Assembly: GCA_947652615.1 (NCBI GenBank)
Contig: CANTDX010000007.1
Span: forward strand, 1-64,000
Reading direction: 5' to 3'
Source of the DNA: an uncultured Dorea sp.
Lineage (GTDB): Bacteria > Bacillota > Clostridia > Lachnospirales > Lachnospiraceae
Length of the DNA: 64,000 bases
Part shown: piece by piece, positions 24,288 to 31,431 of the stretch
How the letters are laid out: each line of letters starts with the position of its first letter
How positions within the stretch are numbered: position 1 is the stretch's first letter
Translations under genes and position numbers: made by a program
The notes under the pieces: model-generated
What the model was told of the DNA's origin: nothing
Database searches by the model: none
Seen by the model: the letters and a program-made list of their open reading frames with translations, nothing else

Positions 24288-25453
24288 TGGAATTAAGTAA
24301 TGAGACGGTAAGAAAGATCAGGGGCTTAATCGTATTTACGGCGCTGGTTACGGCGTGTCTGTGGAAATATGATGTGGTGGTGGGGGCTTTGGCGTTCGTA
24401 TTCCACATTATATTTCCCTTCGTCCTTGGAGGAGCGATCGCATTCGTGCTGAATGTGCCGATGAACTTCGTTCAGCGTCATCTGTTCGATGAAGAGAAGA
24501 TAAAAGGGAAGAAATATATGTGTAAGCTTGCCCGTCCGGTGAGTATGCTGATCGTGGTATTCGGTGTGATTGGAATCGTGGCGGTTGTGATGTTCGTTCT
24601 GATCCCGCAGTTAGGGACTACATTTGCCAATCTGGGTATGAGTATCCAGGAGTTCATTCCGGAGGTGCAGGAGTGGGCGGAAGAGATGTTCCATAACAAT
24701 AAGGAGATCATGGACTGGGTGAATGGCCTTGAGTTCGACTGGAATAAGATCATGGAAGCGGGCCTTGACTTCTTCAAGAACGGAGCGGGAAGCGTGCTGG
24801 ATTCGACCATCACTGCGGCGAAGAGTATCGTGAGCGCGATCACAACATTCTTCATAGCGTTCGTATTCGCAATCTATATTCTGCTTCAGAAGGAGAAGCT
24901 GGGGATGCAGGCGAAGAAGGTGCTGTTCGCATTCGTTCGGAGAGGGCGCGGGGAGGCGGCGCTTGAGGTGCTGTCCCTGACTTATAATACCTTCTCAAGC
25001 TTTCTGACCGGGCAGTGTGTGGAGGCGATCATACTGGGAAGTATGTTCGTGGTTTCCATGGCGGTGCTGCGGCTTCCGTATGCGCTGCTTGTGGGGATCG
25101 TGATCGCATTTACCGCGCTGATCCCGATATTCGGCGCGTTCGTAGGCTGTGGGGTGGGCGTGTTCCTGATCTTCATCGAGGATCCGGTGAAGGCGCTGAT
25201 CTTCGTGGCGCTGTTCCTTGTACTGCAGCAGGTGGAGGGGAATCTGATCTATCCTCATGTTGTGGGCGGTTCGGTGGGCTTGCCTTCTATCTGGGTGCTG
25301 GCGGCGGTCAGCGTGGGCGGCAGCCTGATGGGCGTGGTCGGGATGCTGATCTTCATCCCGGTGGTGTCGGTGATCTATGCGCTGTTCCGGGAGGTTGTGT
25401 ACTTGAAATTAAAGCAGAAAGAGATAACGCCGGAAGAGGTGGAGAAGATATAG
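24287..25453 (+). CDS. AI-2E family membrane transporter
   Basis: The 388-residue protein has about eight membrane segments in the PF01594 pattern: two near the start (residues 9-60), one around 80-105, and a cluster from about 185 on, with the conserved FTALIPIFGAFVG and VEGNLIYPHVVGGSVGLPSIWVL regions (quoted in part). The family includes exporters and antiporters; quorum-signal export is only one proposed role. The start overlaps the ATPase stop (TAATG), so translation is coupled and metal-linked control is likely. Confidence 0.88.
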   Translation: MELSNETVRKIRGLIVFTALVTACLWKYDVVVGALAFVFHIIFPFVLGGAIAFVLNVPMNFVQRHLFDEEKIKGKKYMCKLARPVSMLIVVFGVIGIVAVVMFVLIPQLGTTFANLGMSIQEFIPEVQEWAEEMFHNNKEIMDWVNGLEFDWNKIMEAGLDFFKNGAGSVLDSTITAAKSIVSAITTFFIAFVFAIYILLQKEKLGMQAKKVLFAFVRRGRGEAALEVLSLTYNTFSSFLTGQCVEAIILGSMFVVSMAVLRLPYALLVGIVIAFTALIPIFGAFVGCGVGVFLIFIEDPVKALIFVALFLVLQQVEGNLIYPHVVGGSVGLPSIWVLAAVSVGGSLMGVVGMLIFIPVVSVIYALFREVVYLKLKQKEITPEEVEKI

Positions 25454-25477
25454 AGGGCGGCGGGATAAGAAGAAGGA

Positions 25478-25540
25478 GCCAAGTGGGCATGCTTGCATGC
25501 ACATTTGGCGGCCTATATTTTGATAAGCTTTTTTTAGAAT
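25478..25540 (+). terminator. Terminator of the ATPase-transporter operon
   Basis: GCCAAGTGGGCATGC / GCATGCACATTTGGC (25478-25492, 25495-25509) forms a long stem with two non-Watson-Crick positions. A TTTTTTTA run follows at about 25529. The downstream end is shared with the convergent small gene. Confidence 0.65.
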
Positions 25541-25698
25541 TTTAACATATTGTACACTTCATTCCACTCTGACTCATCTACCCATTCGTCTTTCTTTGAT
25601 ATTACGGGGCGTCCTTGTTTATCGTATTTAGTATTAGCAGTTGCAAAGGAATATGCGTGTTCTTTATTTTTCTTTAAATATTGCGCTAGTGTTGACAT
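25534..25698 (-). CDS. Small acidic protein of unknown function (54 residues)
   Basis: The ATG at 25698 follows GGGAGGAATACGAT, so it is preferred over an earlier start that would add 18 residues. The product begins MSTLAQYLKKNKEHAYSFA and is rich in Lys, Asp and Glu, with DEWVDESEWN near the end. It has no membrane segment. It may be related to small proteins found beside Xre regulators in accessory regions; a function cannot be named. It is downstream of the truncated Xre gene on the same strand. Confidence 0.55.
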   Translation of the reverse strand: MSTLAQYLKKNKEHAYSFATANTKYDKQGRPVISKKDEWVDESEWNEVYNMLKF

Positions 25699-25775
25699 AT
25701 CGTATTCCTCCCATTTGTGTTTGAATCTCGACGGACATTCGAGGTTACCCAACTGAACTGAATATTTCGGTATAC

Positions 25776-26246
25776 CTAAATCGCAGGGACGTGGAAGAAC
25801 GAAAAAAGCCAGTCTGCAAGGTTGAATTTAAGACGGATGATTTTAATTGACTGCTTTCTGATTTTGTAATTCATTAAATAACGCATTTCAGATTGGTTAT
25901 CCTCTGATAGTTTTTTATAAACAGACAGAAAACCGAAATCTGCTTTTGACAACTGCATAATGTTCTCAATAGGAATATGTTTTGATTGGAGATGTCGAAC
26001 AAGGCTAGACCCTAAGTCATAAACGGTCGTATCTTCTTTGGATTCATTTACCGCCGAATGTGTACCTGTTACCAGTTCATCCAATGAAACACCGTAAAAT
26101 TCCGCAATTAACAGAAGCGTATCAACATCCGGCACACGCCTCCCATTCTCAAAATAGCTGTAGTTTGTACGGCTAATATTAAGTTTGGCGCACAATTCTT
26201 TTTGTGTCAGGTTGCGTTCCTGGCGTAAAATTTGAGTGTATTTGAA
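25776..26246 (-). pseudogene. Xre-family regulator without a proper start
   Basis: A full helix-turn-helix (ILRQERNLTQKELCAKLNIS, then RTNYSYFENGRRVPDVDTL) and a C-terminal region of about 90 residues are intact. The frame is closed upstream by a stop at 26247-26249 with no ATG, GTG or TTG before the helix-turn-helix; only ATT or CTG could start it. About 5-8 residues are therefore missing, and sequence of another origin begins there. It probably lost its start to a recombination junction near 26245. Confidence 0.65.
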
Positions 26247-26409
26247 TTAGGGCAACAGAAAATTAACTTTAATTTCTTCGATTTGCATTTACCCGATGAC
26301 GATCTGGGAAAGGGGAAAAAGAAACCCGAGATCCAGCAGCTTTATGAAGAGATAGGGAGTTGCGGCAAGCGCTTGATTTATTTTTTAAAATCAATATTGA
26401 CAAATTGAA
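26238..26409 (+). pseudogene. Unidentified gene fragment at the Xre junction
   Basis: On the plus strand a frame encodes GQQKINFNFFDLHLPDDD, then a lysine-rich stretch and EIQQLYEEIGSCGK before a stop at about 26407-26409. It has protein-like composition but no start. It looks like the tail of a gene cut at the same junction that removed the Xre start. I do not recognise the family. Confidence 0.35.
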
Positions 26410-26507
26410 AGAGTAATGATATTTTTAGAAAAAATAAAATCAATTTACAATATTTTATATACGTCTCTTTTTTGGTTGGAGATATAGAAATCGATTAGGA
26501 GGAAATA

Positions 26508-27011
26508 ATGAAAAAAAATAAAATGGAAATTGTTATATCAATATTGTTTATTATCTATCTTATACTTTTGATTTGGATTATTTTATTTAAAGCTTCATTT
26601 TCAATTGATGAATTGGAAAATGTAAGAAGTATCAATTTAATTCCGTTTAGAAATGGGGTGGGAAATGCAATTCAGAAAAAGGAGATTATGTTAAATGTTG
26701 AAATATTTGTTCCATTTGGGATTTATTTATGTATGCTAAACTATGAACTGCGTTTCAAGGTTAGAGTTATTTTTGGAGTTAGCTTTTTACTTGAACTTTT
26801 TCAATATATTTTGGGGATAGGTAGGACTGATATAACAGATTTGATCACGAATACTTGTGGGGGAATATTAGGAATTGGAAGTTATTATATTGCAGTGAAG
26901 ATATTCCGACGTAGAGAAAGAGTGAATTTTATTATTAGTATTATTGCAACTTTGTTTACAATTATCATGATTGTATTCATAGGTGTTTTGGCTAGTACAT
27001 ATTTGCATTAA
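26508..27011 (+). CDS. VanZ-like membrane protein
   Basis: The 167-residue protein has four predicted membrane segments (about residues 8-28, 68-86, 92-125 and 140-162). The VanZ pattern is present: NLIPFRN, NVEIFVPFGIYLCML, SFLLELFQYILGIGRTDITDLITNTCGGILG. VanZ confers low-level teicoplanin resistance in one context, but most VanZ-like proteins have no known role. TTAGGAGG precedes the ATG. The gene is very AT-rich compared with the core genes around it, which suggests transfer. Confidence 0.85.
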   Translation: MKKNKMEIVISILFIIYLILLIWIILFKASFSIDELENVRSINLIPFRNGVGNAIQKKEIMLNVEIFVPFGIYLCMLNYELRFKVRVIFGVSFLLELFQYILGIGRTDITDLITNTCGGILGIGSYYIAVKIFRRRERVNFIISIIATLFTIIMIVFIGVLASTYLH

Positions 27012-27281
27012 TCTTGACAGAATTATTATTTTTATGATACAGAAACAGGAAAAGCAGCAAGATTAAAGATGAAATAGAAAACTACTTTTGGGCTTTTTCA
27101 CTAGCTCTACTAAATAGGTGCATCCACCTTATTTCCACTTTTGTATTGGTATATAGAAAAAGAGATACCGAAGTACCTCTTAATCGTCAGGCTATGCAAC
27201 CTTTGTATAATTGATTACTGAAATCTCCTGCATGAGTTGCTTGGCTGTATTTACTAATTTCTCTAACATCTTTCCTCATGT
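27012..27281. other. AT-rich gap with decayed coding sequence
   Basis: On the minus strand from about 27300 to 27190 a start-less frame encodes KKYECFVNMRKDVREISKY and further to KGCIA before a stop. It could be the out-of-frame continuation of the small ORF at 27282. The left part of the gap shows nothing I can support. Confidence 0.35.
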
Positions 27282-27395
27282 TTACGAAACACTCATATTT
27301 CTTTGTGTGTTACGGTTTTTTGCCGCTTCTTCTATTTGTCTGATTTGTTCCGCTGTTGGTTTTTGGTCTCTATCCAAAATAACTGTCCGTATCAT
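27282..27395 (-). CDS. Third small ORF coupled to the MNT-HEPN pair, probably truncated
   Basis: The 37-residue frame begins MIRTVILDRDQKPTAEQIRQ. Its ATG overlaps the HEPN stop codon (ATGA), the classic arrangement for translational coupling. The first 26 residues resemble short proteins that start (M)IRxVxxDRxxxPT and are normally longer. After KNRNTQ the frame ends early, and another frame carries further protein-like sequence. It is therefore probably a frameshifted gene. It is too short for many gene callers. Confidence 0.5.
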   Translation of the reverse strand: MIRTVILDRDQKPTAEQIRQIEEAAKNRNTQRNMSVS

Positions 27396-27835
27396 AGTAA
27401 GTGTTCCTCGCTTTTGTCTTGCTTTGCTCCTTCCAGATATTTTGTGGCTAAAGTTAGAAGTTGTTCTGCTGTTTGTATCTGTTGTGCTGTGATTTCTTTC
27501 GAAGCTATATAAAATGTATCATAATCGCTTGCATGGCGGATTTCTTCTGCTGTTATAATCTTTCTGCCAAGTTCTTTAGGGAAAATTTCTGTGTGGATAT
27601 AATTCTTATTAAAATAACCGATTGTATCTTTGTGTCGTTTAAAGGAAATTCCTTCTTTTGCAAGAACGGCACAAATCGAATGAAAGATACTATAATAGGC
27701 TCTGTTATTTGCGGCGCGGAGTTGTTCAGATTCATAGGTCAGCTTTGCGGTATCTAAATCTTCTTTTGCAGTCTGTAAACGATATCTTGCTATATCCATT
27801 TGAGTGCCGATATCAATTGAATCAGGCTGTTTCAT
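27392..27835 (-). CDS. HEPN-domain protein, likely toxin of an MNT-HEPN pair
   Basis: The 147-residue protein is all-helical with RYRLQTAKEDLDTAK at the start and the HEPN core LRAANNRAYYSIFHSICAVL (R...YYSIFHS). HEPN domains are often ribonucleases and pair with minimal nucleotidyltransferases that inactivate them. The gene starts inside the end of the MNT gene (14-base overlap), supporting a single functional unit. The exact catalytic RX4-6H arrangement is not ideal, so activity is uncertain. Confidence 0.85.
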   Translation of the reverse strand: MKQPDSIDIGTQMDIARYRLQTAKEDLDTAKLTYESEQLRAANNRAYYSIFHSICAVLAKEGISFKRHKDTIGYFNKNYIHTEIFPKELGRKIITAEEIRHASDYDTFYIASKEITAQQIQTAEQLLTLATKYLEGAKQDKSEEHLL

Positions 27836-28163
27836 ATAGCGTTACCCCCTCTTTCTGAACATTCTTGTAAAATGGATAGGCAGAAACCCAATATTGGAAA
27901 TGTTCTATGTTCTTTACTATTGGCATAATCCAGATATCATGTTCTACATTGTATTGAAATCCAAGTTCCGACAGGGAATCCAAATAAGAATCTAATTTCT
28001 CATCTGGTAAATCTACCAAAATCATAATATCTATATCAGAATCTTTTGTATAATCTCCACGTGCATAAGAACCATAGAGAATCACACTTTTTAAATGTGA
28101 ACCATATATCTTCCGCACTTCCGTCAAATATTGAAGTAATAGTGATTGGACTTTTTGTGACAT
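27822..28163 (-). CDS. Minimal nucleotidyltransferase (MNT), likely antitoxin
   Basis: The 113-residue protein has the Pol-beta nucleotidyltransferase signature ILYGSYARGD followed by DSDIDIMILVD, giving the GSX10DXD metal site. MNT proteins in such pairs add AMP to the HEPN toxin. GAGGAAAC lies before the ATG. It is first in a three-ORF, overlapping operon in the AT-rich accessory patch. Confidence 0.88.
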   Translation of the reverse strand: MSQKVQSLLLQYLTEVRKIYGSHLKSVILYGSYARGDYTKDSDIDIMILVDLPDEKLDSYLDSLSELGFQYNVEHDIWIMPIVKNIEHFQYWVSAYPFYKNVQKEGVTLYETA

Positions 28164-28194
28164 GAGTTTCCTCCTAAAATATAATTATTATATT

Positions 28195-28323
28195 CTATGA
28201 TTGATATAGCTTGTCTATTTGCTCTAACACTTCATCCGTTATCGGTACACCATGTTTTTGATAATTTTCTTCAAGCCATTGCTCGTTTAACCTTTTCTTC
28301 CTGTTAAGCCATGCTTCATCATT
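28195..28323 (-). pseudogene. Start-less fragment upstream of the MNT gene
   Basis: A frame without a start codon encodes NDEAWLNRKKRLNEQWLEEN and continues to a stop after LYQS (43 codons). A stop directly precedes it, while a neighbouring frame offers ATG codons, so a one-base frameshift at the 5' end is likely. The composition is protein-like; the family is unknown. The rest of 28326-28489 holds only the palindrome at 28406. Confidence 0.4.
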
Positions 28324-28405
28324 TTATGTACCATTTTCCTTTTCCTCCGTAAAAGTATAGAATAATCATATCACATATCACTGAATAAAGCACGTATTAT
28401 TCTGA

Positions 28406-28425
28406 CTAGTACAGCGCTGTACTAG
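28406..28425. repeat. Perfect 20-bp palindrome at the edge of the accessory patch
   Basis: CTAGTACAGCGCTGTACTAG is its own reverse complement. A half copy, GCTGTACTAG in the context CAACGCTGTACTAG, occurs at 154-163 near the other accessory region. It may be a recombinase site or an operator; both are inference. Confidence 0.6.
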
Positions 28426-28489
28426 GATATGAAGAAATAGTTCACACCTTTTTCACACCCATACATCTAGGAATCCCCTGTTGTAAAGC

Positions 28490-28526
28490 AAAAAAGAGGA
28501 CAGACAACAACCTGTCCATCCTCTTA
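28490..28526 (-). terminator. Terminator of the rubrerythrin gene
   Basis: Read on the minus strand, TAAGAGGA pairs with TCCTCTT around an inner imperfect helix and is followed by TTTTT (complement of 28490-28494). It begins about 30 bases after the rubrerythrin stop. Confidence 0.65.
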
Positions 28527-28554
28527 ATAACCCTTATATTATGCAATCTTCCTC

Positions 28555-29097
28555 TTAGCCGAAGTATCTCTTAAGAAGTCCTTCAAATGCCTTGCCGTGT
28601 CTAGCCTCATCCCTTGCCATCTCGTGTACAGTATCGTGGATCGCATCCAGGTTCGCAGCCTTCGCTCTCTTAGCAAGATCAAACTTACCAGCCGTAGCGC
28701 CGTTCTCAGCGTCAACTCTCATCTCAAGGTTCTTCTTGGTGCTGTCTGTTACAACTTCGCCAAGCAGTTCAGCGAACTTAGCAGCGTGCTCTGCCTCTTC
28801 GTAAGCAGCCTTCTCCCAATAGAGACCGATCTCTGGATATCCTTCTCTGTGAGCAACTCTTGCCATTGCAAGATACATACCAACCTCTGAGCACTCGCCC
28901 TCGAAGTTCGCGCGAAGATCAGCAACGATATCCTCGCTGACACCCTTCGCTACGCCTACAACGTGCTCGGCAGCCCATGTTCTCTCACCGGCCTGCTCCT
29001 TGAACTTGTCCGCGCCAACGCCGCATACCGGACATTTCTCCGGTGCTGCATCTCCCTCGTGAACATAGCCGCATACTGTACATACAAATTTTTTCAT
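28555..29097 (-). CDS. Reverse-type rubrerythrin
   Basis: The 180-residue protein starts with a rubredoxin domain ([15 protein letters not shown] and CPVCG, two Cys pairs) and continues with a ferritin-like four-helix bundle with diiron motifs ([34 protein letters not shown]). In ordinary rubrerythrin the rubredoxin domain is C-terminal; this order is the reverse rubrerythrin of Clostridia, an NADH-linked peroxide and oxygen reductase. A PerR-type regulator is encoded just upstream, and a long palindrome lies in its promoter region. Confidence 0.93.
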   Translation of the reverse strand: MKKFVCTVCGYVHEGDAAPEKCPVCGVGADKFKEQAGERTWAAEHVVGVAKGVSEDIVADLRANFEGECSEVGMYLAMARVAHREGYPEIGLYWEKAAYEEAEHAAKFAELLGEVVTDSTKKNLEMRVDAENGATAGKFDLAKRAKAANLDAIHDTVHEMARDEARHGKAFEGLLKRYFG

Positions 29098-29130
29098 AGC
29101 AAATCTCTCCTTTTCTTATTTAAAATATAT

Positions 29131-29159
29131 TTAATATCAGTAATAGTTACTGATATTAA
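29131..29159 (-). promoter_or_regulatory. PerR-box-like palindrome before rubrerythrin
   Basis: TTAATATCAGTAA, a 3-base spacer and TTACTGATATTAA form a perfect 13-bp inverted repeat 34 bases before the rubrerythrin start. It shares TAATAGTTACT with the site before perR. Confidence 0.7.
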
Positions 29160-29194
29160 GTTAACATAATTAAAACAAATTGTCAATGATTATT

Positions 29195-29602
29195 TTATCT
29201 TATTTTGGATTTTTTATCCAGACAATTTTTACAGGTTCCGTAGAATAGAATGGTATGTGAGTCAACGGTCCCTTCAAAATGCTGTCCGGCAAGACTGTTG
29301 ATGGACCGGATATGCTGTTCACCCAGTTCCAGGTCGAACACGCGGCCGCATTCCCTGCATATCACATGGTAGTGGAGATCGGTCCTGCCGTCAAAACGGT
29401 CGCCGCCGTCGGGAGTAGAGATCTTGATGGCTTCCCCTGTATCCGCAAGCAGGTTCAGGTTACGGTACACTGTGCCAAGACTGATATTCGGATATGCTTC
29501 TCTAATATGAAGATACACCGTATCAGCAGTGGGATGCTCTGTGGTATGACATAGATACTCTTTGATCGCAGCGCGCTGCCGGCTGTATTTTAAATTAGCC
29601 AT
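29195..29602 (-). CDS. perR: Fur-family peroxide regulator, PerR type
   Basis: The 135-residue protein has the Fur winged helix (PTADTVYLHIREAYPNISLG and TVYRNLNLLADTGE), the metal-binding LHYHVICRECG, and a second CKNC that completes a structural zinc site. Length, lack of a His-rich stretch and the neighbouring rubrerythrin gene favour PerR over Fur or Zur. It should repress peroxide-defence genes and itself. Two related operators, one before each gene, support this. Confidence 0.88.
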   Translation of the reverse strand: MANLKYSRQRAAIKEYLCHTTEHPTADTVYLHIREAYPNISLGTVYRNLNLLADTGEAIKISTPDGGDRFDGRTDLHYHVICRECGRVFDLELGEQHIRSINSLAGQHFEGTVDSHTILFYGTCKNCLDKKSKIR

Positions 29603-29620
29603 CTGTAAACTCCTCCTAAA

Positions 29621-29646
29621 TAATAATAGTTACTAAAATCATTATA
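29621..29646 (-). promoter_or_regulatory. PerR-box-like site before perR
   Basis: This AT-rich imperfect inverted repeat contains TAATAGTTACT, 11 bases identical to the core of the rubrerythrin palindrome. It lies 19 bases upstream of the perR start, consistent with autoregulation. Confidence 0.6.
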
Positions 29647-29775
29647 GAATTTCATCTGCCATCTGTCAACGAATAATTTTAAAATGTAACAATTTGTAAT
29701 AAATATATTTAAGATATGTGTATTATTTTTAAATATAATCATATAATATGACGAAAATATTAGGCATAAACGGGG

Positions 29776-29803
29776 TTGACACTGGGAAAAACGATGATAT
29801 AAT
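29776..29803 (+). promoter_or_regulatory. Promoter of the NlpC/P60 gene
   Basis: TTGACA (29776-29781), a 16-base spacer and TATAAT (29798-29803) form a consensus promoter, leaving a leader of about 60 bases. Confidence 0.75.
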
Positions 29804-29871
29804 AATAGCGTAACATATGTAACAATTCTGTAATATTTACAAAAGATAAGAAAACATAAAGGAGGGAGTTT

Positions 29872-30774
29872 ATGGATTCTATTCTTAAAAAAGGATTGTT
29901 CCTAGTTACTACAGCAGGAGCTATAACAGCATTTCCGGCTACGGCATATGCTGCAGATACAGACACCGAAAATGTAATGCCGCAGACGGGGATCGAGGAG
30001 GTGCTGAATAACTGCTACGTCGCAGACAGTGAGATTGAGGTAGAAGATTATCTGGTGCCGACACAGAAGGGTGAGTATTTAGATATGGCGTTTGCCGATG
30101 TCCAGTCGTTTCTCTATATCAGGAGTGAGCCGACGACGGACAGTGAGTGGGTGGGTAAGTTATATCCCGATTATGCCGCGAAGATTCTTGGACCGGTGGG
30201 AGAGTGGACGAAGGTCGAGTCCGGAGAAGTGACTGGCTATGTGTATTCCGAATACATTATAATAGGAAACAGCGCAGAGCAGAAAGCACAGGAAATGATC
30301 CAGGATTCAGAAGGGCAGAGCCCGGAAGAGGCATTTACCTATGCCGAGTCCAAGGAAGAAGAGGAGGCAAGGATTGCCGCGGAGGCGGCGGAGGCAGCGG
30401 CGCGCGCCCAGGAAGAAGCGGCGGCGAAGGCAGGAACGGGACAGGCGATCGTGGATTATGCCTGTCAGTTTATCGGCAACCCCTATGTGTGGGGTGGGAC
30501 AAGCCTGACGAACGGAGCGGACTGCTCGGGCTTTGTTCAGTCGGTATTTGCGCATTTCGGCATCAGCCTTCCGCGTACTACATGGGATATGGAGCATGTG
30601 GGAACTCCTGTCAGTTATGATCAGGCGATCCCGGGCGACATTATTCTCTACAACGGACATGTAGGAATCTATATGGGGAATGGGCAGATCGTCAATGCGA
30701 TCAACAGTTCAAGAGGAATCGGGATCTTACCGGCCACCTACACGAGTATCGTTACTGTCAGAAGATTGGTGTAA
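29872..30774 (+). CDS. Secreted NlpC/P60 cell-wall hydrolase with SH3 domain
   Basis: The 300-residue protein has a signal peptide ending near ATAYAAD (residue 28), an SH3b domain (about 72-132, with LYIRSEPTTDSEWVGKL), and an Ala/Glu-rich linker (161-187) likely to be a helix. A C-terminal NlpC/P60 domain has Cys218 in ADCSGFVQ, His263 in NGHVGIYMG and Asn276. It should cut peptide stems of peptidoglycan (D-glutamyl endopeptidase type) outside the cell. GGAGGGAG precedes the start. Confidence 0.9.
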   Translation: MDSILKKGLFLVTTAGAITAFPATAYAADTDTENVMPQTGIEEVLNNCYVADSEIEVEDYLVPTQKGEYLDMAFADVQSFLYIRSEPTTDSEWVGKLYPDYAAKILGPVGEWTKVESGEVTGYVYSEYIIIGNSAEQKAQEMIQDSEGQSPEEAFTYAESKEEEEARIAAEAAEAAARAQEEAAAKAGTGQAIVDYACQFIGNPYVWGGTSLTNGADCSGFVQSVFAHFGISLPRTTWDMEHVGTPVSYDQAIPGDIILYNGHVGIYMGNGQIVNAINSSRGIGILPATYTSIVTVRRLV

Positions 30775-30834
30775 TGTACAAATTGTTCAAAATTGTAAAA
30801 ATTTGTAAAAAAATGGAAAATATAATTTTCCAAG

Positions 30835-30905
30835 TTTTCCACAATAAAATAGCCAAAAAAGGTGGAAAAATAAGTGTTTTCAAGATTTTATCCACATTTT
30901 CCACA
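30835..30905 (+). other. Cluster of DnaA-box-like sequences in a gene-free gap
   Basis: The gap 30775-31056 is AT-rich and holds TTTTCCACA (30835), TGGAAAAA on the opposite sense (30863), a perfect DnaA box TTATCCACA (30888-30896) and, directly abutting it, TTTTCCACA (30897-30905). No dnaA or dnaN gene is near, so this is not evidently the origin. It could bind DnaA as a titration or regulatory site. Confidence 0.4.
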
Positions 30906-31056
30906 TTAAAAGCGGCGAATTTGGTGGATTACTCGGGATAAAGAAAAGAACGAACGTTTTGTGTAGATATCATAAAAATGGATTTTTGTCGAAAAAAAAC
31001 GAAAAACAGGTTGACATTTGAGAAGTCAAATATTAGGAAGAAATTCATGGAAAATG

Positions 31057-31085
31057 TTTACACAATGATAAAAAGCGATTATAAT
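31057..31085 (+). promoter_or_regulatory. Promoter of the DUF1858 gene
   Basis: TTTACA (31057-31062), 17 bases, and TATAAT (31080-31085). A TTGACA with a nearby inverted repeat ATTTGA/TCAAAT (31016-31031) lies just upstream and may be an operator. Confidence 0.65.
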
Positions 31086-31116
31086 GGAAACACTGAAGAG
31101 AAAAGGAGGCGTTATG

Positions 31117-31341
31117 ATGGCATATGTTTCTAAAGACATGACGTTTGGTCAGTTGTTGGAAGAATACTATGAGAAATGTCCGAAGATCGTGGATGTCCTG
31201 GTTGAAGCCGGGATGGGATGTATCGGATGTCCTCATTCCCAGATGGAGTCTATAGAGGACGGCGCAATGGGACATGGCATAGACCCGGATCTGCTGCTCG
31301 AGAAGCTGAATGCGACGATCGGTGCAACATTGAATGCTTAA
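31117..31341 (+). CDS. DUF1858 domain protein
   Basis: The protein has 74 residues from the ATG seven bases after AGGAGG; an adjacent ATG at 31114 would be only four bases away. The body VSKDMTFGQLLEEYYEKCPK, VLVEAGMGCIGCPHSQMESI is the DUF1858 fold, with the CIGC pair in a short helix-turn region, as in the N-terminus of ScdA/RIC-type and hybrid-cluster-associated proteins. A redox or metal-linked role is possible. It ends before a strong terminator. Confidence 0.85.
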   Translation: MAYVSKDMTFGQLLEEYYEKCPKIVDVLVEAGMGCIGCPHSQMESIEDGAMGHGIDPDLLLEKLNATIGATLNA

Positions 31342-31355
31342 AGTAAGATAAAAAG

Positions 31356-31400
31356 CGGGGCAGTCAGGAGATTCATAATACTCCTGACTGCCCCGTCTTT
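31356..31400. terminator. Bidirectional terminator between DUF1858 gene and mecA
   Basis: A perfect 15-bp stem, CGGGGCAGTCAGGAG / CTCCTGACTGCCCCG, with a 10-nt loop has T-rich flanks on both strands (TCTTTAT and, on the minus strand, CTTTTTAT). Confidence 0.9.
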
Positions 31401-31431
31401 ATCCCTTCCGGGCGTCCCTTATCGTACATAA

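Noticed and set aside
30775-31056. The DnaA-box cluster as the replication origin
   Set aside because: No dnaA, dnaN, rpmH or other origin genes are near, and only one box is perfect. It is kept as a possible binding site.
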